Of a DNA stretch of 64,000 bases, positions 22,871 through 35,800 are shown piece after piece. The notes under the pieces are model-generated. The model was not told where the DNA came from, ran no database searches, and saw only the letters and a program-made list of their open reading frames with translations. The stretch is taken from the NCBI GenBank assembly GCA_007922305.1, contig ML677334.1, forward strand, positions 21,033,626-21,097,625, read 5' to 3'. The number at the start of each line of letters is the position of its first letter. The first letter of the stretch is position 1. The translations under genes were made by a program, and so were the position numbers. Source of the DNA: Dermatemys mawii. Lineage: Eukaryota; Chordata; Testudines; Dermatemydidae.

Positions 22871-25799
22871 AAAGAAAATTAGGCATGTGCAGCATTGGTC
22901 TGGCCATCTCTAACTCAAGCCTTGATGGGGCATGTCAGGAAAAGGGGTGGGGCTGCAATGCTGCAACAGAGTAGGGAGGTGGCAGATAAGAACACCTTAG
23001 TGCAGGCCAGGGGCTGCTCTAACTTGCCCCCCCCCCCCCCAAAGTCAAGGAGTATGTCTGTCTGCAAGCTATCATTGCTCCTGCCCCACCCACCCCTTAC
23101 ACCTGCAACTGTGTAAACTTTGCCTGGCAGTGAGGACTGGGCCCGATGATGTCATCATAAAATGGTTATGGTGTTCTCCACCAATAGCCCTGCCCCAAAA
23201 GCCTGGCATCAAACATTCCAAAACCTCAGGGCAGCCCAGACTTCAGTTTTTGCCACTTGAGCGCATCTCTGAAAAGCAGGAAGGCTCACAGTAATGAAAA
23301 TGATAGCACTGCGGGCCCTGAGAGAATGGAGCTGTGGGTTAAATGTAAAAAAACCCAAACTAATGTCAATGGTTTAATGGGTGCAGGTTAGTCTTTGAAC
23401 TGTAACCATTTAAAAAAGGGACCCCCCCCAGGCATGACCGCCTCCCCTCTTCCCCCACCATTAACTTCATTTTACCAGTGAACACACATTCATCCCCACA
23501 CGCTGGCCTTCAATTCATACAGTAACTACATAAGTAAAATCAGTACACCTCAGGGATGAAAGGGGCTTGAGCAATGGAGGTGTCCCCTGGTCCATATCTG
23601 ACTCAGTGTTCTGATTTTAGAACAATGGGGTCACACATACATAACAACACTTAGCTGTAGCTTTTCACAATCCTTTCCAGACCAGTGAAAGTGGAGGGAA
23701 GGTGTGGGGGGTCTTCAGCATGTGGTTTTTTCCCCTGCCCCTGACATTATACAGATGGCAGAATTGGCCACGTGCTCCAGGCTATTACTGTTGGTCTACT
23801 GAACAGTTCAACCGGACCTCTGCCTGAATAACATAATCTACACATTGGGGTCCTAACAGTCACAGTCAGATGAGCACAGTTCAAGTCAAACATATAGCAG
23901 AGAACCCTAGTGCTGAGTAATAGGGGTATTCACAAACAGTTTTACACCTGTTCATGTAACAGAAATGTGCGAAAGTGCGCTGTGCCCGAACACTAGAACT
24001 GGAAGAGGTGATACGAGTCAACCCCACGTTACATCAGCAAACCCAAGTACTGGGGACACATCCCAGGAGATAGGTTAACCCTCTTGAGCTTCATGCTTGC
24101 TGGTTGAGGGGGACAGCCATTCCACTTGCTGGGGCCAGGTTTGTGTGATTTGGTAGCACTTCATGCTTTAATTTGTGCCTCAGCTTCAAACTAGTCCTGC
24201 CTGTCTGCTCATCTGCCTGCAGCTCATTGTCCCTACTTAGCAGACTATGGTAGAATTGCTTTGGCCTGGCCCACTCCTAGCGCTCAGCTTACTCTTACCA
24301 TGCTAGCTATCCATGCTGAGCTAAGTGTCCTACCGCTGCCAACAGTGTTGGCTTGGCTGTGGAGTCCATCCCCCCATCTCAGTGCAGCTAGTGCCTCTGC
24401 CTGTTACATGGCACCTGTACAGAGCATGGAGATGAATGACAGCCCATCACCACACAATCATTTGGTAAGTGAACAACAGCACCCAGGGAAAGAAGGCTGG
24501 AAGAGTGGGGCTCCCTTGCGATCTAAGACTGAAGCAGTGCAGACAGACTCATGACAGCAATGGAAAACCACCCCACCTACAACATCTAGTAAAGACTGGA
24601 TGCACCCAGATTCCCATGATGCTGCTGTTGAAGATGAAAACAGGCTGAGACCACAGGCTGTAAGAGTCGGATTCATCCCACCTATTTGTAATTTAAGAAA
24701 CCAGTTGAACAAACCACAGATGAGTCGCTGACGGGCATCTGTAGGTGGTGCTCAGTTTCAAAACCTTCTCCCCCACACCCCCCCAAAAAACTTGGCACGT
24801 ACAACCTAAGCATTAGACTTGAAAGTTTAGTTTCACTTCTTAATGCCCACCTAGAATAGCACTGATTGTCCTTAGGTGCCTGTTGTTACTGCAGGCCATG
24901 TCAGCAGCCATCGATTCACAGGAAAAAGCAGTAACGGGCGATTAACAGAAGTTTTTTTTCCTTTATCCTCCCCGTTCATGACGTAGGAAATAGACACTAG
25001 AATGCAGTGGTCTCATGCTGGCCTGGAGCGCAGTGTCATAGTTCAGTGCAGCCTAATTTAAATGTCACACTCTAAATGTTGTCTCAGGCACTGCAGCATC
25101 AAGGCACTCAGCAAGTAGGCTAGCAGCTCTAGTCAGGAGCTTGTCCTTGGCTGGGGTACGACGCCTAACTGTCCCTATTGGTGCAGCTCAGCGCTAAGGC
25201 ATTACAGCACTGGGAGCGGGGCGGGGCTAGCAGTTCTACTACACCCATGTAGCCAAAGCCAGGCCACTGACTGGCTCTGAGGCAGAGCCTTTAGCTGGAC
25301 TGACCCCTGGTTTTCCCCAACTCCCACATAATAGACTATTTTGGGGGCTTTTAGCCTTGCACCTTGTGCAGTCACTTACACCCACACACATTCCACCTGG
25401 TCAGAATCCTGGCACCTCGCCCATGTTGCTCAGGTGTAAATGTGAAGTGACGACTCAAGGCAGCCGTGGTTAGTGATACCTGGAAAGATTTGCTTCTCAG
25501 GAAGAAAGCACCAGTTCCTGACAGCTGAGTGTATGAGGGGACATCCCTAAGCAAGCACATCTTTGGATTGATTTTTTTCCCCTTTTGCTTATAGTGCTGG
25601 AAAGCAAGAGCAATCCCTTTGCTGGCAATGGAGTTACATTAACATAAGCTCGGATCAGAACCGTGCCCATGCTCTGTTGCAGGACAGACCAGATGTAACA
25701 CCATTTTAACTGGCTAGCAAATCCCATTTCATAGATGAGCATTGAAGCACGGTGAGCCTATGGGTGATAGGACACGAGGGTGACAGCTACATTTGAGCT
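22871..25799. other. Intergenic sequence with homopolymer C runs
   Basis: No supported gene. A C14 run lies at about 23028-23041. Open frames at 24261-24712 have no domain or splice context. Confidence 0.5.
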
Positions 25800-26330
25800 A
25801 AGCGGTGTGATGCCCAGCTTCTGTACCTGTACCCACAGTAGCACTGTGTAAGCTACCAGCTAAAATAGTAATGTAGCCAGAGTACCATGTGTGCCAGCTC
25901 TGGCTAGCTAGCTCGGTACAAGCCACCACCCCCAGCCCCTCCCTGGGCACATACTACCCAAGCTATAGTGCTAGTTTTAGGCACGGGGAGTGGATTGAGG
26001 GGGGATGAGAGTGATGCTCAACTCAACAAACTCACACTAGCTCTAATTGAGCTAGAGAGCTAAAAAAATAGAACATAGTGTGAGTAATGGGCAGGGATAG
26101 CCACCCCAAATACCTAGTGTCCCAGACAGGCATAAGCCCAGGCCGGCTCACTCTTCAGGCCACTTTTGCTCCCACAGTTACACTCCAGTTTTGGTGCACT
26201 AGCGCAATGAGAGCTGCCTTACGTCTGTCACCGCAAGCTGGAAACCACCCACCCAGCTCAGCAAGGAGGCGTCCCCTAAGGGCCGGGGTTGCAACCAGCA
26301 TAGACATAACCCCAGCTAGCTTTACTGTAC
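25800..26330. mobile_element. Composite of reptile repeats rich in GCTAGCT
   Basis: TGGCTAGCTAGCTCGG near 25903, GAGCTAGAGAGCTAAAAA near 26049 and AACCAGCATAGACATAACCCC at the right fit the CTAGC/GTAGAC-type transposons of this window. Individual borders are unclear. Confidence 0.35.
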
Positions 26331-28890
26331 TAGCCGTGAACACTTGGCAGTATGGGCTTCAGAGCAGATTAGCCATTTAAAAAAATTACCCAGGGGCCCA
26401 GGTGGACTTGTACAGCCCACTCAGACGCCCCTTCTGCCGCTTCACTGCTCTGGTAGTTAGATTACCATGCACTTGGGTCAAGGGCGGCAGAGCTGTATCA
26501 AAAGTGGGGGGTGGGGCAGGGCCCCCCCCCCCTTCCCCATGAGGCCCCGGCCAAGCCAGAGCCCACCCTACCCTGGCCTTGGGAGGAGGCCAACAGCAGC
26601 TCCCAGCCCATCACCCCAGCCCACGGACCCCTACCCCCCCCCCCCCCACCAAGAGAAGGTGGAGGACCCAGGTTCCCCATAGCTGCTCACAAGGCACATC
26701 TCTTACCCCAGCCCAGCTCTGACCGGGGGAGCAGAGCTTCAGAGCCACAGTAAGAACCCCATAGGAAGCAGGATCTCCAACCCTCCAGGACTGGTCTGGA
26801 ATTAAAGATTAAGTCAAGAGTGTGTCAGATGATTACATCTCCAGGAATACATCCAAACAAAATTGGCAACCCTAGTGGGTAACTGTGGCACAGACCCTCC
26901 ACCTGCCCTGGATTGCGGTGGGCCTCTGGAGGGCAGGAACATGGCCAGGGCTGGTCCTGGTGCCTCTGGCACAGGTAGGTTCATACAAGCTGCAGTCATG
27001 CTCTGTGATTGCAGAGGAGACACACTCTTCAGCGTCTACGGGCTAGAACCAGGCCGGGGCGTAGACCTCTAAGAGTTGGTGACACACGGCCTAACTGGTG
27101 CGTAAGTCCTGGCAGGATTCCCAGACTTGCCTAGCTTATCTGTGGGGCCAATCCAGTAGATGTGCACAGAGCACATCTAACCCTCACAAACCATGTCCCC
27201 ATTATAGCCCAGTGCATAGATACTCCCCTGGAGGTATGTGGGGGGGGTGGCTATTTTCCTCTGCCTGAATTGGCACAGTGACTTGAACCTAGGTGGCTGC
27301 CCTCACCACTAGTTTTTCAGAGGAAAGGGCTGCCCTGGTTTAGATGCCCAACTCCAGGAGATGGTTCAGGGTTGGGAATCACCTGCCTCTGGCCTGGAGC
27401 TAAGTGCTTAACTACCTGTGAGGGGGTGAGACTAATCCCCACCCTTGTCCTCAGCATTTCCTACTGGCTGCCATAAATCCCTTTCTTAGGCTCCTAACGC
27501 TCCCTACACAATGCATGAGGTGCCTTGCTCAGGACAGTGAATTGCACTGTGTGGCAGGGTGCCAAAAAGTTTGCATTGCAACACCTAAGTCCCCTTGGTG
27601 ACTGTAGCCCTTATGCACATTTGGAAATGGTTCCCTTACTGTTCTCTAAGGTCACCTAGAACAGGGATTTTGAACACCAGGTGCCCTGAGTTCCAGCGTC
27701 CTGAATAGTGGACCATCTCCCTCCCTAGCTGAAAGGAAGACTCTCTGTCCAGGGCCATTAGAGCACTGTTTAAAGTTACAGGGCCATGTAACAATATCAC
27801 CTATTTTCCCTTTTCTCTTAAAAGTCAATCATCACCTACCACGCTAAGCCAATGACACTGAAAATATGCAATTAATGCAAACTAGCTAACTCCCCTCAGC
27901 AAACTTTTTTGCATATCAAAGAGACAAAACAGTAAGTGGGGGGGGGGGGGTGAGGAAGCTAGTTAATTCAAACAAGATAAAACAGAAAATCACTAGCGTG
28001 GAGTTCCTGATATCAACCGCAGGAGCAAAGGCACTAGTGTTTACATAAGTAAATGTGGTCAAGCATGGTGCTTGTTTTCTGTGTAATAGAGAAATACATG
28101 ATATTTTTACCTTGAGTTAAAAGTATAAAGTACTCCTTAGTGATAGTATTACAAAGCAGTTGCAGATGCCACATTCCACAGCCTGCATGTCCCAGCTACA
28201 CAGAGAACATCGTTATAATGCAATCAATGACTTGATACGAAACCAGCAGTAGAAGTAGTAGTAGCATCTAACAAAACCAGTAACAGTTCATTGTCTGTGG
28301 TTTTTTTTTTACAGAAGGGCTGACTGCAACGATTTGTTTTAAATACAGCTTGACCTGAAGCTTACCTTACCCTACAGCTCCATATACCATGATCCTTGTT
28401 TGGAAAGATTTGGTTCACTTTTTTTGCTACTCATTTGGCTTGAAAATAAACCAAAGCTGAGATTTTGAAAGCTGCCAAAGGAATTCAGATGTCCAATTAA
28501 TTTTAATGGAAATAGCGCAGCCAAATCACCTCAGTAACTTTGAAATTGCTCCACCCACCTGTTTTCTTAAAAAGAACTTTTAGATCAAAGAATGAGCAGG
28601 TTACTTGGGGAAACTTCCATGAGATGTAGCTTTCAGGGGTTTATTAGGACAATGCTGATGGTACTTTCTATATACTTTGGTCCTTTTGTGGTGGAGGGTT
28701 GTCAGCTGATCACTCTGTAAGTGTGTTTCCTTTCTGAACGTGTTTGTTATACATGCCCTGCCTTCTCCACTTACTATTAGTAGTATTTGACTGTAGTATG
28801 GTAGTCCAGTCAGGATCAGAGCCCCATGTTGGTAGGTAGAGTACAAAGACATATGCCTCAAAGAGTTTATAAAATTTGAAACATGATTTG
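26331..28890. other. Intergenic sequence, GC-richer part then AT-richer part
   Basis: C runs near 26519-26531 and 26634-26649, G runs near 27239 and 27938. A degenerate repeat with 'AGATGCCCAACTCC' phrases lies near 27330-27600. No gene. Confidence 0.5.
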
Positions 28891-29082
28891 CAGGGCTGGC
28901 TCTATCCTTTTTTGCCACCCCAAGCCAAAAAACACTGCCCCAACTGCCGGCGCAAAAAAAAAAAAAAAAAAAAAAAAAAGAAGGTGGCCGAATTGCCACC
29001 CCAAGATGCCCAGGAATGCCACCCCTTACAATGTGCAACTCCAAGCATGTGCTTCCTTGGCTGGTGCCTGGAGCCAGCCCTG
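28891..29082. mobile_element. hAT-like MITE, second copy of the 11099 family
   Basis: Ends CAGGGCTGGCTCT and GGAGCCAGCCCTG, with TTTTGCCACCCCAAGCC just inside the left end as in the other copy. An A run of about 25 (28954-28979) interrupts it. Flanking octamers ATGATTTG and GTGACTTA match at five of eight positions. Confidence 0.8.
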
Positions 29083-30564
29083 GTGACTTAACAAGCAAGT
29101 GTAACAAAGCCTAGAAGACAGGTTGTGACGAGAGAGGCAGGACAGGAATACCCACAATAAGATTCTGTGCTTATGCAAACTAATTATTGCTCAACTTGAT
29201 GGTTCCAAATAATCTGAAAGGTTCTGTTAGAATTAAATAATCTCACCCCAACTACTGCTTAGCCTATGTGGCACCAGTGGATTGATTCCTTGTTGGCGTA
29301 ATGGCCAAAGTGGTTCTTGAAGGAGGAAATGATAGTAGCCTAAATTGTAAGTGCAGCTGCAAAAAATGCTCTTTGGCCCTCTTAAAACCAATGCACTTTT
29401 TGGGATTTACACTGCTGCAATTGAGGCACTTGGCCTATATTTGGCTGACTCAAATTAAAAGCTACCTATTGGGTATAATGGGAACACTGAGATAAATGCA
29501 AGACTTCTGACTTCTGATGACTTTTCCAGAATAATATTTCGAGGGATTCTGTGCCCGGTTATTCCTACTATTATGAATACAGAATGTCTTGGACTCCAAA
29601 GAGTGACACTCTTTGATGGCTTGTGTTCTTGTAGAGACAGTTTTAGGACTAAGCTAAGGACCACAGCTGGCTATTTAGGAAGTTGTGTTTAAGGAGAAGC
29701 CACTGCACTACTACTAGATCCACTCTGGTTACTCAGCAACAGGCTATTCCCCATTGAGGTCAAAGCCAGTTCTTCTCTGATGGGAAGTTTCTGGCCAAAT
29801 AATCCCCTCTAAAGAGATGTCCTTGATTCTCCTCAGTTGTGTGTAGCAGACACTTTGGGCCTCAGATATGTCCCGGAATCCTTTGCGCTGTTTTCCACAG
29901 CGTCGCTCTTTAAATCCCACAGCAGGTGGTACAGAGGATTCTGGCATACACGTATGTAACTTCAGACTCAAACAGCATGACGCGCAGTAGCTTTCCACTC
30001 GCAAAATTTAAAACACGAGCAGTAATCTAACTGAGAATGTGGCAAAAGGAAATTAAAAAGAATCTGCCTAAAAGTGCCCTGAATTGTAAAACAAATAACT
30101 GTCTTCTCAGCTACGCTATAGCCCCATCAACCTTGAAAGAAACTAGCAAAACATAAATATTGCAGAATTCTCAAAAGGTCACCACATCTTCTGGCAGATC
30201 AAGATGAGTTGTGATGAATGCCCTGCCATTGGCCCCTCCACCTTCTAAAACAGTGGGGTTGTAAGCTTGAGCAGCTCTATTGATTACAGCTGCAGTGGGA
30301 TCACATGGGAATTGATACAGCCCTTCAAGCTTTTGGAAAAGAAACTTCTCCATAATGCACACTTGAGGAAGGACAGGGACTGACTTCCTTGGGGACTACA
30401 GAGTGGAAGAGCTGGGTGGGTTTATAGGATGAAGTGATCAGGGAGTGACTGAAGTGAACAGAGAAATGTGATAATTTTTAGATGACCCCCCTCCTCTCCT
30501 CCCCAAGTAAACTATGAGATGAGCCCTTAGTCTTACAGCAAATCCATCAACTCTCCTTCCAGTA
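29083..30564. other. Intergenic sequence
   Basis: No supported gene or nameable repeat. Confidence 0.5.
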
Positions 30565-30570
30565 CAGTGC

Positions 30571-30888
30571 CTGTCATAAGTGTGAAGTAGCCTAGAATTA
30601 GTGTTTACCTGTAAGGGGTTAAGCTAAAGGTAACCTGAGAGGTGGACAACTGACCAATGAGAAATTCCTCAGGAGACAAAGGATTTTAAGTTTCAGTTTC
30701 TCTCTGGGTCTCTCTCTGTTCACCTCGGCTATGGGATGAACAGAGAGAGACCCAGAGAGAAACTGAAACTTAAAATCCTTTGTCTCCTGAGGAATTTCTC
30801 ATTGGTCAGTTGTCCACCTCTCAGGTTACCTTTAGCTTAACCCCTTACAGGTAAACACTAATTCTAGGCTACTTCACACTTATGACAG
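30571..30888. mobile_element. Perfect palindrome with 152-bp arms (inverted-repeat transposon)
   Basis: Arms 30571-30722 and 30737-30888 are exact reverse complements, with a 14-base spacer (CCTCGGCTATGGGA). CAGTGCCT occurs at both borders (30565-30572 and 30886-30893), so a target duplication of five to eight bases is present depending on where the ends are drawn. If the ends are TGTCATAAG...CTTATGACA, the duplication is GTGCC. No open frame with a domain. Perfect arms imply a young insertion, recent gene conversion or a foldback artefact. Confidence 0.9.
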
Positions 30889-31041
30889 TGCCTAATCCCC
30901 CTCCACATGCACAGTCACTCATTAAACCCTCATCATGGACCCTCAAAGTAATTGCATTAATCTCCTAACAAAGTCCCTCAGGAAAAAAGTCCATAGCTTC
31001 CCTGCCTCCCCCACAGACATACACAACCATCCCAACTCAAC

Positions 31042-31158
31042 TAGGGTGACCAGATGTCCCAATTTTATAGAGACAGTCCCAATTTCTTATATAGGTGCCT
31101 ATTCCCCCCCACCTCCCCGCCCAGCCCAATTTTTCACATTTGCTGTTTGGTCACACTA
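31042..31158. mobile_element. hAT-like MITE, TAGGGTGACCAGA family, copy 1
   Basis: Left end TAGGGTGACCAGATGTCCC, right end TTTGGTCACACTA. Flanking octamers AACTCAAC and CACTCACC match at six of eight. It shares the interior ATTTTATAGAGACAG with the copies at 32612 and 37436. Confidence 0.8.
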
Positions 31159-32542
31159 CACTCACCCCACTTCTAGTGCTCCTCAGCTTCTAGGAGGGGA
31201 GATACCAAACTTCTCACTCACCTATGATGATAATGCACATGTGGTGATGTTAATGTGGTGAACAGTTCTCTTAAAGTTGCTAGTTATAGCAGTCATTGTC
31301 ATTCTCAGTCTTTCTCCAGATGCTGACTGAAAGATTAACTCACTGAAAATACTGAAATTAGATATCTACAGCCAACTTTCTTTTAAAGTGCATTGTTTTA
31401 GTGTTCCTTGGGCAGAGTCATCCATCGATTTGGCAATGTGGGCAGAAGAACTATGGAATTAACACCCTCGAAGCCCTGCAGTCAGCTCACAATTACCATA
31501 AAGAGGAATGGTCTCTTTAGCTTAGACACATGGCAAAAATGATATATGCATACATGCAGGATTATACACTGTTGGGTTATGTATCTAATAATACTACTGG
31601 ATTACTTCAGTTTTATGCCAGGATAATGCTGTGGAAATCAATGGCCCATTGCTTGTCATTCTGCTTTTAACTATAACAACCTGGCATTTCACTAGTGTAC
31701 TGCAATGTGTACTGTGGCTCACAGAGCTTCAATATTCCCGACAGATGCATTAGCATCACCAGTTCCCCAGGCATTTGAGTATTTTGTCTTTTTTTTCTGT
31801 TTCACCCACAAGCACCTACAACACAAACACATTTGGACTGGCTGTCAACATTAGCCAGGCACTCAGAATAGTTCCAGTGGAGGCTGCTTGGCTTTTCTTG
31901 TAAAAGGAGAGATTCAAGTAAATTCTGACGCTTACATTCCCACCTTTACTTGACAAACAGAACAGGGAAATGCCATCAACACGCAAGCTGTTCCTCAAAC
32001 CACCTTGTTTTTAGCTAGTCGTACTTGGCTGCCAGTCACAATGGAAACACACCACTTCCTCCCACATGCTCTGAAGTGCCTAGACTGTTGCTATTCTCTT
32101 CAATTAAACCAGCCCATTGCTTGTCTGTTATCCTAACCAAGTGCTTGTGACTGCAAATACCCTACTGCAGTGACTAAATCAGACAGTGAGATAATTATTT
32201 CCATGGCAAAAACCCCCCTGATCCTGCAAACACTTTCACTTTACTCCCATTGACTTCAGTGGGAGCACGACACACTAATAAAGTGAAACACAGGCATAAC
32301 TTGTTTGCAGGATTGGGGCCATATGTGATATTCTGTTGCTCCACAGACAATTATGTCTTCCCAACCTGTCATGGGCACATCTTAAAATCCCATTTACCAT
32401 TGCTTAAGCAGTTATAAACACTAGCCTAAAGAAGCTAATGAATAGTTCATTTGGACACATTTTAGAAAACAACTTGATTTAGAATCACAACCAAACCAAC
32501 AGCCCTGTATCCAGCTAGCACAGAATAGTGTGAGACGAGGAA
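31159..32542. other. Intergenic sequence with recurring 'CCCATTGACTTCAGTGGGA' phrase
   Basis: No supported gene. The phrase at about 32248-32266, between TGATCCTGCAAAC and GCAGGATTGGGGCC, is part of a degenerate family seen many times in this window. Confidence 0.5.
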
Positions 32543-32890
32543 GGACGGTTTTGTAGTTAACATGCTGGATTAGGAGGCCTGAAATTAGGAAATCTGGGTT
32601 TCATGCCTGGCTAGGGTGATCAGATGTCCTGATTTTATAGCGACAGTCCTGATATTTGGGGCTTTTTCTTGAATAGGCTCCTATTACTCCCTACCCCCCT
32701 GTCCTGATTTTTCACACTTGCTGTCTGTTCACCCTATTCCTGGCCCTGCCACAGACTTTCTGTGTGACCCTGGGAAAAATCTCCATCTCTCTGCTCTCTT
32801 GGTTTCTCTCCCATCTTGTGTATCTAGATTGTAAGCTCTCATTACGTGCTTAGAGTGCCCAGCAAAGTAGGACACTGCTCTCAGCCAGTG
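32543..32890 (+). mobile_element. tRNA-derived SINE split by a MITE
   Basis: The tRNA-like head runs from about 32543 to 32611 (TTTTGTAGTTAACATGCTGG, B-box-like GGGTTTCATGCC). The body resumes at 32745 with CCTGCCACAGACTTTCTGTG and ends with the AGATTGTAAGCTCTC tail near 32827 and a degraded terminus. The order of insertion is clear: SINE first, MITE second. Confidence 0.7.
32612..32736. mobile_element. hAT-like MITE, TAGGGTGACCAGA family, copy 2, inside a SINE
   Basis: Left end TAGGGTGATCAGATGTCCTG, right end CTGTTCACCCTA. Octamers TGCCTGGC (32604-32611) and TTCCTGGC (32737-32744) match at seven of eight. Confidence 0.85.
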
Positions 32891-34110
32891 TTTCTAGGTG
32901 CCACTGGCATTCTCCTAACAACTCATTCATGTTTTCAACTGCTGTGTAGAACTCCACCCCAAACATTCTCCTGGGATTTTTTCTGTCTGCCAACTTAAGC
33001 AAATCACAGGGCAACCTGTGAAGCAGCTGGAAGGAGACAAGGCAAAAGAGGCAGCTGCTTAGCGTACAGATCGAGTCACTACATACGAAAAGGGAAGGAG
33101 CAAGGATACTGGAAATGGCTGATTCAAAACAATACTACACATCCTGGGCTCAGTCATACACTTCCTTTGCTTGCAAAACTGGCTTTGACCTCAGCAAAGT
33201 AAACGATTCTTTTGTGCTAGTTAAACGGGTTGTGACGTTTCCATGTGTTACTTTAGAATGTGTAGCTTCCCCGCAAAATCCGTGTGGGACCAGCACCTAA
33301 CTTATGATTTGAAATAAAACCAGTGATAGCGCAAGGGGCCCAGAGTTGGATTATCTTTGCAAAGAGCAGGAATCCCACTAGAGGAGAATAGGCCATATCC
33401 CTAACTGGTTTACACTGCCAGAGTTCCACTGAAGTCAGCAGAGCTACATCAGTTTAAACCGGCTGGGGATCAGGCCCAGAGCTTTCGTTTTCAGTCACTC
33501 CCTGAGATTCCTGCTGGTGGCGGGAGCAGGAGGGATGTTCTCTCCTCAGTCCAAACCAGGATCTATAGCCGTGGCCATTTGGCAGGGAGGTGGGGGAAGA
33601 GGGAGAGCAGCGCTGGCCCCCTGTGAAGAATCTCTATAAGTTGCAGTTTCTTTCAGCCACGCAACATACCCCATCCCCTGTGGGGCCTAGGGGGAGTTTA
33701 ACCCAGTGTTCCTCTTGATCTGAAACCTGTTTTAAAAATATTTCTGACACAGAAGTTGCTTCACAGGCATTATCTTTCTCCTGAATTGTTGCAATCAATT
33801 GACAAACTTGTATTCTCGGGACATGAGCCTGATTTCATTCATTCTGATGTCAGTAATTTTACATCTAGTCCCATCCAATTTGAGATAGAACAAGAAGGGT
33901 ATTTGTTAAAAATTGCTCCCATAAGTTAAAAAGAAATTCAGATGTCACTTTACACATGTAGATGCAGATGGCTGTGTCTGCACAGTGTGCATGAACACGT
34001 GTGTGGTTGTGGGCAGTTCTAACATGAAGCCCAGGGAAACTTTGCTCAGCTTTGGTGAGGAACTGAGGAATTATTCAACATCCCAGTTTCACTAGGGCTT
34101 CACCACATGA
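32891..34110. other. Intergenic sequence
   Basis: No supported gene. A GATCAGGCCCAGAGC phrase near 33469 belongs to the recurring degenerate family. Confidence 0.5.
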
Positions 34111-34114
34111 AGAC

Positions 34115-35350
34115 CACTTGTTAACTTTCACTCTCCTTTAACAACTGCTCAGCCTAAACATTGCTCCTTATCTGATCTCTGGTATCTCAGTTCCCTCTCT
34201 CTCACCATCTTCTCGTCTCTCTCCACACCACTCTCATGCCTTTCCACCCGGCCCTTTCATGACCTCGACACCGTCATTGTCCATAATGCCTCTGCTGTTC
34301 TCTCTACCAGCGTCTGCTATTGAATTCATTCACTCCGTTCTCTCTTCCAGTTTTAGCTGTCTTGCTGCTGCCTCAGACACAAAGTCCACCCATGTCCTTG
34401 TGCAATCCCAGCATCTGATACCTCCACTCCTCCCCAATGCCTTTTGGCAAAAGTCCTGAGCACAGGGAGACTGACAGTAATTAATTCTCCCTCCTTGTTT
34501 ACTTCTGTCATATTCCTTGCCAAACCACATTACTTTCCCTCCCTTATTGATACTCAGCATGTAACCCCATTGCTCATTTCTGACCATCAGCACTCACCTA
34601 AAAACCTCTCCTCTCTCTTGAGGCCTCCTCCGTTTCTTCACAGGACCTGCCACTGCAACCTCATCACTTCCTCTCTCCTCTCACTCCTTGTCCCAGCATT
34701 TCCCCCTCCCTCACTTCCTCCTTGGACTCTCACTCTCCTTTGGCTCTTTCCCCTCACAGTATCAGCATGGCACAGTCTGCCACCTTCAAAAATCTCTCCC
34801 TTGACCTTCACGTACCTCTTCAGCTAGCATCCCATTGCCCTTCACCACTACATTCATAGGCTGTGTCATTTATAACCATTGTCTCCGGGTCCCCTCCTGC
34901 ATCTCCATCTTGGATCACTTTTCATTTAGGCTAAGCTTTTCCCCATTCACTCCACATAACTTGCTCATCAACAGCCCAAATGTTCCTGAGCCAATCTCAG
35001 GACCTTTATGCCTTCCTCCTCCTCCTCCTTGAGCGCTACTGATTTGGACACTCCACATCACTGTTGATGATTCTCTCCTGCTTGATATCTTGCTCTCTCT
35101 TGGCATTTGTGATACTGATTCAGGATTCTTGAGCTCCTTCTTGCATTTCCAGCCTTTTCTTCAGCTTCCGGCTTTGTGGGTCCTTCTCCACTCTCCCACT
35201 TTCCATAGAAGAACCCTCACGGTTTTATCCTACAGCGCCCTCCTCTTCTTGCCCCCTACACCCTGTCCTAAGAGTACCTGACCCACTCACGTAGCTCTAC
35301 CATTTCTATGCAGATAATTCATATGCCTACCTCTCCATTTTTGATCTTCC
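34115..35350 (+). mobile_element. L2-like LINE relic
   Basis: A CT-rich plus-strand stretch with long but shifting open frames. The clearest part is 35040-35345: a GATTTGGACACTCCACATCA block, TTGATATCTTGCTCTCTCTT, and near 35304-35336 a frame reading FYADNSYAYLS. That resembles the YADD catalytic motif of a reverse transcriptase with Asn in place of the second Asp. The order and style of blocks fit L2-type LINEs. The upstream part (34250-35030) may be the same element or a separate one. Confidence 0.5.
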
Positions 35351-35544
35351 CCTTCTCTATTTAAAAGTGACCTGATAAATATAAAATATACCAAACCAAA
35401 TCACTTAGCTTAGTACAATGTGGCTGAATAACCACCAAATGAAGTGCACCTAGCCTGTTGGGGAGATGTGCGGATTCCTCTCTAAGCAACCCTTGACCGC
35501 CTTTCATCCCCCCCTCCTGCTTTGTTTCTCCTGAATCCATTTGG

Positions 35545-35656
35545 TAAGCCATGGGCTGGTCTACACTAGGGGGAGGGGTCTACTGAAGATATGCAACTTC
35601 AGTTACATGAATAACGTAGCTGAAGTTGGCACATCTTCGGCTGACTTACCTGTTGT
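35545..35656. mobile_element. Foldback reptile repeat (CTACACTA...ACGTAGCTGAAG)
   Basis: GGCTGGTCTACACTAGGGGG, then GCAACTTCAGTTACATGAAT followed by AACGTAGCTGAAGTTGGC, an inverted pair around ATGAAT. A shorter copy of the family lies at 50881-50950. Confidence 0.6.
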
Positions 35657-35800
35657 CCTCACATGCGTGTATTTAGGCTGTCTGTACATGTCTGTATTTA
35701 GGCTGTAAACTCTTTGGGAAAGGGGCTATTTCTTCTGCAAACATGCTGAGTGTAATTTTGGACATTGTAATAAAGAATACAATAAAAATAATGAAACTCA
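35657..35800. repeat. SINE-tail fragment with a 14-bp internal repeat
   Basis: TGTATTTAGGCTGT occurs twice, about 33 bases apart (near 35668 and 35691), followed by AACTCTTTGGGAAAGGGGCT, the SINE-tail phrase, and AATAAAGAATACAATAAAAA. Confidence 0.5.

Noticed and set aside
28601..29107. 168-codon minus-strand open frame
   Set aside because: It runs through a hAT MITE and its A run (read as poly-Phe), so it is a chance fusion.
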